From the NCBI GenBank assembly GCA_014384665.1, contig JACNFI010000194.1, positions 1 through 21,454 on the forward strand: 21,454 nt of DNA, written 5' to 3'. The notes beneath the pieces were generated by a model that was not told the DNA's origin, did no database searches, and worked only from the letters and a program-made list of their open reading frames with translations. This stretch comes from Candidatus Cloacimonadota bacterium (lineage in GTDB: Bacteria; Cloacimonadota; Cloacimonadia; JGIOTU-2). Below are positions 12,974 to 21,317 of this stretch, in pieces (the first letter of the stretch is position 1; each line of letters begins with the position of its first letter). The translations under genes and the position numbers were made by a program.

Positions 12974-15900
12974 ATGAACGATAAGAAGATTTTATTCATT
13001 TTACTCATCCTGATTTTAATCCTATGTTTTGCAGATAGTTCTTCTGGGATTGAAATTAAGGATTTACGCCACTTAAATAATCCTCCCCGTGAATGGATTA
13101 TTGAGAATTTTGATGATGGTGAAATTGAGCTGCTTTCATATCCGGGAGAAGATGAAGAGCCAGATGCCTGGTGTCTGGATTCAACTATTACTTATAGTGA
13201 TTCTCTATACTCCTCTATATATTCGCTTAAGCTGTATGGTAACACCTGGAAAATTGAAATGATTCAACCTATTGAAATTGATTCTGGTGATGTCTGGCAA
13301 GTATCAGCTTATATCCAGGACCTTGGAGAGATTCATGGTTTTGGGGTTATGGATTCTGAAAATGTGTTGCTCTATTCACTCGCCGGGACACAAGAATTAA
13401 ATATTGAAGAATGGGTAACAGTATATCAAGGCAATTTCCCAGAGGAACAATGGAATATCTATCAACTTCCAATTGCAGATGATTGGTTTGCATGGTTTGA
13501 TTATCTGCCAGTAATTACTGGTATTGTTTTCGTAAATGATAAAGATGATACTACAGATGGGACAACTTATTTTGATTATGTGATAAATCTTACAGACCTT
13601 TTGCCAATTCCACCACAAGTTGAGATAAACTATATAATAGGAAGCGTTTCTACCAATTCTCAAGCAGAAGAATGCGTTACCATTCAATTTTTTGGTGAAG
13701 TTCATGACTATCACAGTGGTGAGCATCTGTATTTCTGGCATTTTGGTGATGACTCAACCAGTACATTGCAAAATCCTTCTCATACATATTTAGTTGAAGA
13801 CGACCATATTTACACAGTGTTATTAGAAGTTATAAATAATAATACTGGATTATGGGGACAAGCCACTTGCGAGATTAAGGTTGAGCCTGGCTCCACTACC
13901 TTTCCTGTAACAATGAATTTTGTTGGTGATATTATGCTGGCAAGAGGATATGAACAGCCCGGAGGAATTATTCCTACTCAAGGTGTTGAGGCTATCTTTG
14001 AGCCAACCCTATCCATCCTGGGAGAAGCCGCTGATATTACAGTTGTCAATCTTGAATGCCCCCTTACTACTCATACCGAGCATCATCCTACAAAGACAAT
14101 CTATTTTAAAGGTTCTCCGGAAAATGTGGCAGGTCTGGTTTATGCTGGTATTGATGTTATCACATTGGCAAATAATCACATACTGGATTATATGTTACCG
14201 GGAATTCAGGAGACACAATCCGTTCTGACTGAGAATGGTATTGTTTTTTCAGGAGCTGGGGCAAATTCCTACGAAGCTTATTTACCAGCATTTTACTTAA
14301 AATCAGGAGTGAATATCGCTTTTTTAGCTTCCAGTGATAGAACAGGTCAGTATAACAATTATCAACCATATCTAAACGCTGGTTATAACAAGCCTGGCTT
14401 TGCTTATATGACACCGTATTATATTACACAACAAATTGATGCAGTGAAGGATTATGCCGACCTTATTGTTGTTGAGATGCACGCTGGAAGCGAATATTCC
14501 ACAGGTCCTGGTAGTAACTATGATAGTCCCTGGATAGATATAGATACTCCAGAAGATGAGGACTACTCTCCTCGTTTGGATATTCCTCATATGTGGGATA
14601 TTGAAATCAGACATCATACTATTGATGCTGGAGCAGATTTGGTCATCTGTCATCATCCGCATATTATTCAAGGATTTGAAGTTTATAATGGAAAATTGAT
14701 TGCTAATTCACTTGGAAATTTTGCTTTTGACCTTAGCTATGCAGAAACTTTTCCCTCAATGATTTTAAACTCAAAGATAGACGAAACAGGATTTTATGAA
14801 TACTCTGTTACCCCTGTTTATATTGATGATTGGATTCCTGTGCGTGCACAAGGTGAATTAGGAACATATATTCTGGATTATCTTGCAAGGCATTCAAAAG
14901 AATTGAACACATATCTAAATGTAGATAGGGAAAATGTTATTGCAGAAATTATAATGGATACACTTGCTATGGAAATAACTACTGAAAGCTATGAAGCTTT
15001 ACTCATATTAGAAGAAAGCAATGGAGAATGGATATCAAATCCAATGCGTCTTCAAAGAGAGGGAAGTATCTCTTCAATTAATTCTATTACTCCAACAAAC
15101 AATTGGGAATATCGTCCGGGCAGGGAAATTATTTGGTTTGGAAATTTTGAAGATGAGGGTTGCTCTCTATGGAATGTTAATAGTAATGATGAATGGTATG
15201 ACACCACTGAGGTTTATCAGGGAAATCGCTCCCTTTGTCATAGACGCTTTCCAAATTCTGGTGATAATATCATTACAAATTTTGAAAATAGAATAAAATG
15301 CTATTCAGATACAACAAACTATTCACTATATGGCTATATTAAAACCCAAAATGGAGCTGATGTTACAATTGAAATCAGATATTATTATTCAAGGTATTCC
15401 TCTTACTATCTTGGCACTGAGGATATTGGAGTATGGATTAGTGGTGATTCTGATTGGACATTTTATTACAAAGATTTAACTCTTCCTGAAGGAACAAGAT
15501 TTTTTGATATTCGTTTAAACAGCAACTGCCCGGAGATAGGTGTGGCTCTTTCCTGGTTTGATAATGTTGGCATTATTGAATGGTCAGATTGGGAGCAAGT
15601 TAGCCCATTTGAAAACATTCCCAGTCCAAATGATTATTATTATCTCCAAATAAAGTCAGATGCTCAGGCTATGTACGCTATGGTAACATATACTGAGACA
15701 ACTTATGGAGAATCCCATCTTGCAGCAGCCGATAATGACTATGTTATTAAGCCAACCAATTGTAAACTATATCAGAATTATCCAAATCCATTCAATTCTT
15801 CTACCACGATTTCATTTCATTTAGCCACGAAATCACACGAAGAAATACAAATTAGAATTTATAACATTAAAGGACAACTTGTAAGAACTTTCCGAATCCC

Positions 15901-16042
15901 GAATCCCGAATCCCGAATCCCGAATATAGTTTGGGATGGAAAAGATGAGAATGGCAATATAGTAAGTTCAGGAATTTATTTTTATCAATTTAGATTAGAT
16001 GATAAAGTGATAGATACAAAGAAATGTTTGCTTTTGAGATGA
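12974..16042 (+). CDS. Secreted CapA-family (PGA_cap) metallophosphoesterase-like protein with PKD domain and T9SS sorting domain
   Basis: ATG 12974 follows GGAGG (12960-12964) by 9 nt. The 1022-residue product has a hydrophobic signal (about 1-21, ending CFA). Residues about 30-210 form a jelly-roll-like region (REWIIENFDDGEIE, SIYSLKLYG, TYFDYV). A PKD domain lies at about 225-303 (FWHFGDDSTSTLQNPSHTY). The CapA/PGA_cap domain (about 310-610) has the family motifs GDIML (318-322), NLECPLT (359-365), LANNHILDY (398-406), HAGSEY (503-508), HHPHIIQ (560-566) and SLGNFAFD (579-586). A second jelly-roll-like region follows (about 717-880), then the sorting domain (about 929-1022). Related proteins act in poly-gamma-glutamate or capsule handling. 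The metal-ligand-type Asp, Asn and His residues are kept, so an active hydrolase on a cell-surface polymer is plausible; the substrate is unknown. Most relatives are membrane-anchored, so this export route is unusual. Confidence 0.9.
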   Translation: MNDKKILFILLILILILCFADSSSGIEIKDLRHLNNPPREWIIENFDDGEIELLSYPGEDEEPDAWCLDSTITYSDSLYSSIYSLKLYGNTWKIEMIQPIEIDSGDVWQVSAYIQDLGEIHGFGVMDSENVLLYSLAGTQELNIEEWVTVYQGNFPEEQWNIYQLPIADDWFAWFDYLPVITGIVFVNDKDDTTDGTTYFDYVINLTDLLPIPPQVEINYIIGSVSTNSQAEECVTIQFFGEVHDYHSGEHLYFWHFGDDSTSTLQNPSHTYLVEDDHIYTVLLEVINNNTGLWGQATCEIKVEPGSTTFPVTMNFVGDIMLARGYEQPGGIIPTQGVEAIFEPTLSILGEAADITVVNLECPLTTHTEHHPTKTIYFKGSPENVAGLVYAGIDVITLANNHILDYMLPGIQETQSVLTENGIVFSGAGANSYEAYLPAFYLKSGVNIAFLASSDRTGQYNNYQPYLNAGYNKPGFAYMTPYYITQQIDAVKDYADLIVVEMHAGSEYSTGPGSNYDSPWIDIDTPEDEDYSPRLDIPHMWDIEIRHHTIDAGADLVICHHPHIIQGFEVYNGKLIANSLGNFAFDLSYAETFPSMILNSKIDETGFYEYSVTPVYIDDWIPVRAQGELGTYILDYLARHSKELNTYLNVDRENVIAEIIMDTLAMEITTESYEALLILEESNGEWISNPMRLQREGSISSINSITPTNNWEYRPGREIIWFGNFEDEGCSLWNVNSNDEWYDTTEVYQGNRSLCHRRFPNSGDNIITNFENRIKCYSDTTNYSLYGYIKTQNGADVTIEIRYYYSRYSSYYLGTEDIGVWISGDSDWTFYYKDLTLPEGTRFFDIRLNSNCPEIGVALSWFDNVGIIEWSDWEQVSPFENIPSPNDYYYLQIKSDAQAMYAMVTYTETTYGESHLAAADNDYVIKPTNCKLYQNYPNPFNSSTTISFHLATKSHEEIQIRIYNIKGQLVRTFRIPNPESRIPNIVWDGKDENGNIVSSGIYFYQFRLDDKVIDTKKCLLLR
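15820..15848 (+). repeat. Translated interspersed repeat, CCACGAAATCACACGAAG type
   Basis: TTTAGCCAC again marks the left edge, followed by a core GAAATCACACGAAGAAATAC unlike the cores at 2522 or 5197. It encodes LATKSHEEIQ in sorting loop 1. It is the third core type behind the same boundary. Confidence 0.65.
15890..15924 (+). repeat. Heptamer array, five NNCCGAA units, translated
   Basis: One TTCCGAA is followed by four perfect TCCCGAA units. They encode FRIPNPESRIPN in sorting loop 2. This is the most homogeneous of the three arrays, suggesting recent expansion or homogenisation. Confidence 0.9.
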
Positions 16043-16086
16043 TGAAAAAATACTAATCAGCAAAAATAAATATGGAGGAAACAAGA

Positions 16087-19000
16087 ATGAGAAAAATAAA
16101 TATTATCATATTCGGTTTATTACTTATCATTACTATCTCTATTGCAGATACACATATCCCCGGTGGAGATGTGAGCGGCATCTGGACAATTGATGATAGT
16201 CCATTTATAATAGATGGTGTAATAAACATTCCAGTTGATAGCACTTTGACAATTGAGCCAGGGGTTCAAATTATTTTTTCAGGTGAATACAAATTTGATA
16301 TATGGGGTAGATTATTAGCAGAGGGAACGGTTACAGATACAATTAGTTTTACAACGATTGATACTATTATAACCTGGAAAGGACTAAGGTTTTGGAATAT
16401 AAATGGAAATGAGCAGGATAGCACAAAGCTTGTATTCTGTAAATTTGAATATGCAAACCATAGTGGGAGTCATGGAGGAGCAATCTATTGTGGCAATTCA
16501 TCCAGTATTATGATAAAAAATTGCTTAATTACAAAAAATTCAGCTAATGTAGGTGGTGGAATTTCTTGCCAGTATTCGGATATAAATATAATCAATGTTA
16601 TTGTTAAAGAAAATACAGCAGGATATGGAGGTGGAATTGATTGTTATAATTCTAACCCTAATTTGACAAATATTACTATAATTGGAAATACTTCCTATGG
16701 TGGTGGTCACTACAACGGTGGAGGAGGAATATTATGCAGATATAATTCAAACCCCAATCTAAACAATGTTACAATTACAGGAAATACTGCTCATCGTGGA
16801 GGGGGAATTTATTGTTATGAATCAAATCCTATTTTATCAAATGTGACAATTAATGGAAATTCTGCTTATGATAATAATGGATATTTTTATGGGGGAGGTG
16901 GAATTTATTGTAAATATTCTAATCCCACTCTAAACAATGTTGTCATTACTGGAAATAATTCAGACTGCAATGGAGGTGGAATCTACTGCAGGAATTACTC
17001 CAATCCAAGTTTAACAAATGTAATAATAAATGGGAATCAAGCTAATGAGGATGGAGGAGGAATCTATTGTAGAAGTTCTGACCCGAGTTTAATCAATGTT
17101 TCAATCATTGATAATTCAGCTAATTTGGGCGGCGGAATTTACTGCTATAACTCAACTCCAAATTTTGATACTGAAAATCGTTGTAATATATTCTTTAACC
17201 ATTCCCCAACTATTGGTAAAGATTTATATGTTTCTAATAATTCTCTGACTGTAAATGTAATAGTTGATACTTTCACTGTATTATATCCGAATGACTACTT
17301 TACTTATCCATCTAACAATTTTACATTTGATATTCTTCATTATATGATTGAGCAGATAAACCAGGATTTATATGTTAGTCCGTATGGCTCAAATGATAAT
17401 AGTGGCTTATCTCCTGATGAACCTTTACTTACAATTTCTTATGCATTGATGAAGATTATTGCAGACAGTTTGAATCCGCATACTATTTATCTGGCAAATG
17501 GAGTTTATTCTCCTTCACAGACAGGTGAAAATTTTCCATTATATTGCAGAAGTTATCTCTCATTTCAAGGGGAGGATGAATCCACTACTATATTGGATGG
17601 CGAAGATTTGAATGGTATTTTTTACTCTCACAATGATAGTTGCTTCTCCATAGAGGACATAACAATTCAGAATGGTCATGCTAAATCAGGTGGAGGAATT
17701 TACTGTTATCATTCCAGTCCGAATATTACTGATGTTACAATCACTGGAAACAGTTCCTATGGTTATGGAGGCGGTGGAGTTTACTGCATGGAATATTCCT
17801 GTCCGATTTTAGACAATATTACTATTAGTAATAATCATGCAAATAATAGCGGCGGTGGGGTTTACTGTATGGAGTATTCCAGCCCGATTTTAACAAATGT
17901 TACTATAAATGGAAATACTTCTGACGATGGTGGCGGAATCTATTGTAGGGACAATTCCAGCCCAATTTTGACAAATGTTACAATCAGCGGAAACAGTGTG
18001 GATGACCATTATGCTTATGGTGGTGGAATTTACTGCTACAATAATTCCTGTCCAATATTAACTAATGTGAACATAATTGGAAATACTGCATCTGGTTATC
18101 GTAGCTCCGCAGGAGGTATTTACTGTGGGACTAATTCCAATTTAGTTTTGAACAATGTTACAATCAGCGGAAATACAGCTGTTGAATTAGCTGGAGGGAT
18201 TTTATGTGGTTATTCTAATCCAATTCTAAACAATGTTATTATAAGTGAAAACAGTGTGGATGACCTCGGTGGTGGAATTTACTGTTGTTCTTCCTCCATA
18301 AATATGACTGATGTTGTTGTTACTCAGAATACCTCTGATTATGGTGCTGGAATTTATTGTAAGGTTAATTCCAATCCGATTCTGTCTAATGTTACTATTA
18401 CTGAAAACAGTGCTGTTTGTGAAGGCGGTGGTATTTATCTGGAAAATTCAAGTGCGATTTTTGACTCTGTAAATCGCAGTAATATATTCTATAACTCTGC
18501 CGAGTTAGGAATAGAATTATATGCTGAAGAATGTCCAACCATTGATGTCATTGTTGATACTTTCACTGTATTATATCCGAATGACTACTTTGCTTATCCA
18601 TCTAACAATTTTACATTTGATATTCTTAATTATATGATTGAGCAGATAAACCAGGATTTATATGTTAGTCCTTATGGCTCAAATGAAAATAGTGGATTAA
18701 ACCCAGATGAACCATTACAAACTATATCTTATGCAGTGATAAAGATTATTGCAGATAGTTTAAATCCGCATACAATACATCTTGCAAATGGAGTTTATTC
18801 TCCTTCACAGACAGGTGAAGATTTCCCACTTTATTGTAGAAGTTATCTTTCATTTCAAGGTGAAGATGAGAATTCTACTATATTAGATGGAGAAGATTTA
18901 ACCCGTATTTTTAGTTGTTATGATGACAGTTGCTTTTCCATTGAAAATCTTACCATTCAAAATGGAAATGCAGAGGATGGTGGTGGAATCTATTTTGAAT

Positions 19001-21183
19001 CTTCCAATTCAAGTTTATTGAATGTAAAAATTCTTGATAACAATGCTTCAAGAAACGGTGGGGGAATTTACTGTTTTCACAACCCCAGTCCATATCTTAC
19101 TAATGTTATTATAAATGGAAATAATGCTGATAACGGTGGTGGAATCTGTATAGAGCATAATTCTAATCCTATTTTAGATAGTGTTATGATAAACGAAAAT
19201 AATGCAGAGAAAGGGGGAGGAATATATTGTGCTGATAACTCCAATCCACAGTTTTCTAATGTTATTATAAATGGGAATAATGCTGATAATGGTGGTGGAA
19301 TATATTGTCGTTCTTCCAGCTCCTGTCTAAACAATGTTACTATTGTAGAAAATATTGCTAATGCTAATGGAGGTGGGATATACTGCACAGATAATGCTAC
19401 TCCAGTTTTAAATAATGTTATCATTATTGGGAATACTACTTCTGATTATTATGGCTTTGGAGGTGGAATCTCCTGTATGAATAATTCCAGCCCGAGTTTA
19501 TCAAATGTAACTATCAGTGAAAACAGTGCGGTATATGGTGGAGGTGGTTTGTATTTGTGTAATTCAATCCCAGTTTTTGACTCAACAAATCGCTGTAATA
19601 TATTCTTGAATACTACACAATCAGAAAATGCACACGATTTATATGCTGTAGAATGCCCAATTATAGATGTAATTTTAGACACTTTTACTGTATTATATCC
19701 AACTAATTATTTTGCTTATCCTATTGATGTCTTTACTTTTGATATACTAAATGCCAAAATAGAACAGGTTAATCAGGATTTATATGTCAGTCCTGCTGGT
19801 TCAAATAATAACAGTGGACTAACACCTGATGAACCTTTATTGACAATTTCTTTTGCGCTGATAAAAATTTTAGCTGATAGCACAAATCCACATACAATTC
19901 ATTTAGCAAATGGGACTTATTCACCTTCTCAAACTGGAGAAATCTTTCCATTATACTCCAAGAATTATGTTACATTAAAAGGAGAAGATGAATGTATTAC
20001 TATATTAGATGCTGAGGGTTTGACTAATGTTTTACATTGTTTTTCTAATATGAAATTTTTTATTGAGGAACTTACCATTACAAATGGTAATGCTCTTATG
20101 GGAGGTGGAATCTATTGTTGCTATCACTCTACATTATATATCAAAAATGTTAAAATCATCGGAAATACTGCTAACCATAGTGGTGGTGGAATGTATTGTG
20201 AATATGATACCGAAGTATATTTGAATAATGTTACTGTCTCCCAAAACATAATTTCAGATAATTATGGCTACGGAGGTGGTGTTTCATGTTATAAAGAAGT
20301 AAAATTCCATTTTACAAATGGTGTTGTCCAACATAATACTGCCCGATATGGAGGAGGTATTAGTTTAAATTGCTCTTCTTCAAGATTAGCTAATGTTATC
20401 GTTGCAAATAATAGTGCTAATAAAGGGGGAGGGATTTATTCCTATTATTCCGATTTGAATTTATTTAATGTTACCTCTTATGGAAATACTGCTTCTGAAA
20501 GTGGTGGTAGTATTTATGGCGGCACTCCGAATACAGTGTTGGTTAATTGTATATTCTGGAATGACACCCCTCAAGAGATAGATACAACTTATAGTTCTGT
20601 CTTTGTAAGTTATTCAGACATACAAGGTGGTTGGGATGGTGAAGGCAACATAGACGCAGACCCATTATTTGCAGATACAACAAATAATGATTTTCATTTA
20701 ACAGAAGGTTCTCCTTGCATAGATGCTGGCATACCAGATACCACAGGTCTTAATTTACCCTCCTGGGATTTAGATGGTAATTATCGTGTATGGGATGGTA
20801 ATGGAGATGGAATAGCTATTATTGATATGGGTTGTTATGAATTTGACGCTCCTCCTTATGTTGGAATTGATGATGAACCTGAATCCCCAATACTGTTTAA
20901 ACTTTACCAGAACTATCCCAATCCGTTCAATTTTTCTACAACGATTTCGTTTTCTGTTTACAGCAGAGACGCCCAGAACGCAGAGATAAGAATTTATAAC
21001 ATAAAAGGTCAGATAGTAAGACAATTGTCAATAGTCAATTCCCAATTAAATTGGGAACAATCGTCAATTGAATGGGATGGAAAAGATGAAAGAGGTAAGC
21101 TGGTCAGTTCAGGCATTTATTTTTATCAATTTAAAGTAGGTGATAAAGTTATTGATACAAAGAAATGTTTGCTTTTGAGATGA
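16087..21183 (+). CDS. Giant secreted right-handed beta-helix protein with three DUF1565-like units and T9SS sorting domain
   Basis: An in-frame ATG at 16072 overlaps the GGAGG (16074-16078), so ATG 16087, 8 nt after it, is taken as the start. The 1698-residue product has a signal peptide (MRKINIIIFGLLLIITISIA) and the same helix cap as the genes at 237 and 2912 (DTHIPGGDVSGIW). Four blocks of GGGIYC-x-NSNP-x-L-NVTI-x-GN-A coils (about 145-390, 560-830, 990-1190, 1350-1490) are separated by three DUF1565-like units starting near residues 426, 856 and 1230 (QDLYVSPYGSN, PHTIHLANGVYSPSQTGE). The end has NIDADPLF, SPCIDAG and DMGCYEF (choice-of-anchor-Q-like), then the sorting domain (about 1602-1698). 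It appears built by module duplication: two linkers are nearly identical DNA (17263-17396, 18553-18686). The role is probably a large surface adhesin or matrix protein; no catalytic residues are assigned. It lies 44 bp after the CapA-like gene and is probably cotranscribed. Confidence 0.9.
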   Translation: MRKINIIIFGLLLIITISIADTHIPGGDVSGIWTIDDSPFIIDGVINIPVDSTLTIEPGVQIIFSGEYKFDIWGRLLAEGTVTDTISFTTIDTIITWKGLRFWNINGNEQDSTKLVFCKFEYANHSGSHGGAIYCGNSSSIMIKNCLITKNSANVGGGISCQYSDINIINVIVKENTAGYGGGIDCYNSNPNLTNITIIGNTSYGGGHYNGGGGILCRYNSNPNLNNVTITGNTAHRGGGIYCYESNPILSNVTINGNSAYDNNGYFYGGGGIYCKYSNPTLNNVVITGNNSDCNGGGIYCRNYSNPSLTNVIINGNQANEDGGGIYCRSSDPSLINVSIIDNSANLGGGIYCYNSTPNFDTENRCNIFFNHSPTIGKDLYVSNNSLTVNVIVDTFTVLYPNDYFTYPSNNFTFDILHYMIEQINQDLYVSPYGSNDNSGLSPDEPLLTISYALMKIIADSLNPHTIYLANGVYSPSQTGENFPLYCRSYLSFQGEDESTTILDGEDLNGIFYSHNDSCFSIEDITIQNGHAKSGGGIYCYHSSPNITDVTITGNSSYGYGGGGVYCMEYSCPILDNITISNNHANNSGGGVYCMEYSSPILTNVTINGNTSDDGGGIYCRDNSSPILTNVTISGNSVDDHYAYGGGIYCYNNSCPILTNVNIIGNTASGYRSSAGGIYCGTNSNLVLNNVTISGNTAVELAGGILCGYSNPILNNVIISENSVDDLGGGIYCCSSSINMTDVVVTQNTSDYGAGIYCKVNSNPILSNVTITENSAVCEGGGIYLENSSAIFDSVNRSNIFYNSAELGIELYAEECPTIDVIVDTFTVLYPNDYFAYPSNNFTFDILNYMIEQINQDLYVSPYGSNENSGLNPDEPLQTISYAVIKIIADSLNPHTIHLANGVYSPSQTGEDFPLYCRSYLSFQGEDENSTILDGEDLTRIFSCYDDSCFSIENLTIQNGNAEDGGGIYFESSNSSLLNVKILDNNASRNGGGIYCFHNPSPYLTNVIINGNNADNGGGICIEHNSNPILDSVMINENNAEKGGGIYCADNSNPQFSNVIINGNNADNGGGIYCRSSSSCLNNVTIVENIANANGGGIYCTDNATPVLNNVIIIGNTTSDYYGFGGGISCMNNSSPSLSNVTISENSAVYGGGGLYLCNSIPVFDSTNRCNIFLNTTQSENAHDLYAVECPIIDVILDTFTVLYPTNYFAYPIDVFTFDILNAKIEQVNQDLYVSPAGSNNNSGLTPDEPLLTISFALIKILADSTNPHTIHLANGTYSPSQTGEIFPLYSKNYVTLKGEDECITILDAEGLTNVLHCFSNMKFFIEELTITNGNALMGGGIYCCYHSTLYIKNVKIIGNTANHSGGGMYCEYDTEVYLNNVTVSQNIISDNYGYGGGVSCYKEVKFHFTNGVVQHNTARYGGGISLNCSSSRLANVIVANNSANKGGGIYSYYSDLNLFNVTSYGNTASESGGSIYGGTPNTVLVNCIFWNDTPQEIDTTYSSVFVSYSDIQGGWDGEGNIDADPLFADTTNNDFHLTEGSPCIDAGIPDTTGLNLPSWDLDGNYRVWDGNGDGIAIIDMGCYEFDAPPYVGIDDEPESPILFKLYQNYPNPFNFSTTISFSVYSRDAQNAEIRIYNIKGQIVRQLSIVNSQLNWEQSSIEWDGKDERGKLVSSGIYFYQFKVGDKVIDTKKCLLLR
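17263..17396 (+). repeat. Intragenic direct repeat, copy 1 (134 bp)
   Basis: This runs from GTTGATACTTTCACTGTA to GGCTCAAATGA. It matches 18553-18686 with three differences seen by eye and no indel. It encodes the linker VDTFTVLYPNDYF through QINQDLYVSPYGSN that precedes a DUF1565-like unit. A third, more diverged version starts near 19670. Confidence 0.85.
18553..18686 (+). repeat. Intragenic direct repeat, copy 2 (134 bp)
   Basis: This is the partner of 17263-17396. The differences change Thr to Ala in YFTYP/YFAYP and His to Asn in DILHY/DILNY; the third is silent. Confidence 0.85.
21039..21057 (+). repeat. Translated palindrome TTCCCAATT / AATTGGGAA (second copy)
   Basis: A perfect 9-bp inverted repeat with a 1-nt centre (A21048) lies in sorting loop 2 and is read as N-S-Q-L-N-W-E. 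In the gene at 8505 the same DNA is read one base differently. Both are followed by SSIEWDGKDE. Confidence 0.85.
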
Positions 21184-21186
21184 TAA

Positions 21187-21228
21187 AACCTTACGGATGG
21201 TTAAGCTTGCGAAACCTCCGTAATGGTT
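21187..21228. repeat. Intergenic hairpin after the giant gene
   Basis: AACCTTACGGA (21187-21197) pairs with TCCGTAA plus GGTT (21217-21228, one T bulged). Inside it, GGTT (21199-21202) pairs with AACC (21213-21216). It starts four bases after the stop codon and could act as a transcript 3' end, but it lacks a T-run. Its loop contains TTGCGAA, the core of the adjacent tandem repeat. Confidence 0.6.
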
Positions 21229-21235
21229 GTATGTC

Positions 21236-21311
21236 TTCAACCATTGCGAAGGTTTTCAACCATTGCGAAGGTCTTTGACCATTGCGAAGGTCTTTGACCA
21301 TTCGCAAGGTT
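21236..21311. repeat. Four-copy 19-bp tandem repeat with covarying arms
   Basis: The units are at 21236-21254, 21255-21273, 21274-21292 and 21293-21311, consensus TTYRACCATTGCGAAGGTY. The end of each unit pairs with the start of the next: GGTT with AACC at the first junction, GGTC with GACC at the second and third. The last junction extends to GCGAAGGTC / GACC(A)TTCGC. There are no spacers, so it is not a CRISPR array. It is a likely interspersed palindromic repeat or structured RNA. Confidence 0.85.
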
Positions 21312-21317
21312 TTCAGA

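Noticed and set aside
12974..13045. Lipoprotein signal in the CapA-like protein (Cys near residue 19)
   Set aside because: The residues before the Cys (LIL) do not match a lipobox, and an ordinary cleavage after CFA fits. A T9SS tail also argues for soluble export.
16072..16086. ATG start at 16072 for the giant gene
   Set aside because: It overlaps the GGAGG site; ATG 16087 has correct spacing and begins a typical signal peptide.
19077..19682. Reverse-strand open frames with periodic YIPPPLSALF
   Set aside because: The periodic peptide is the reverse of the GGGIYC coil repeat in the giant gene; this is a coding shadow.
21236..21311. CRISPR array
   Set aside because: The 19-bp units are directly adjacent with no unique spacers, and no cas genes are present.
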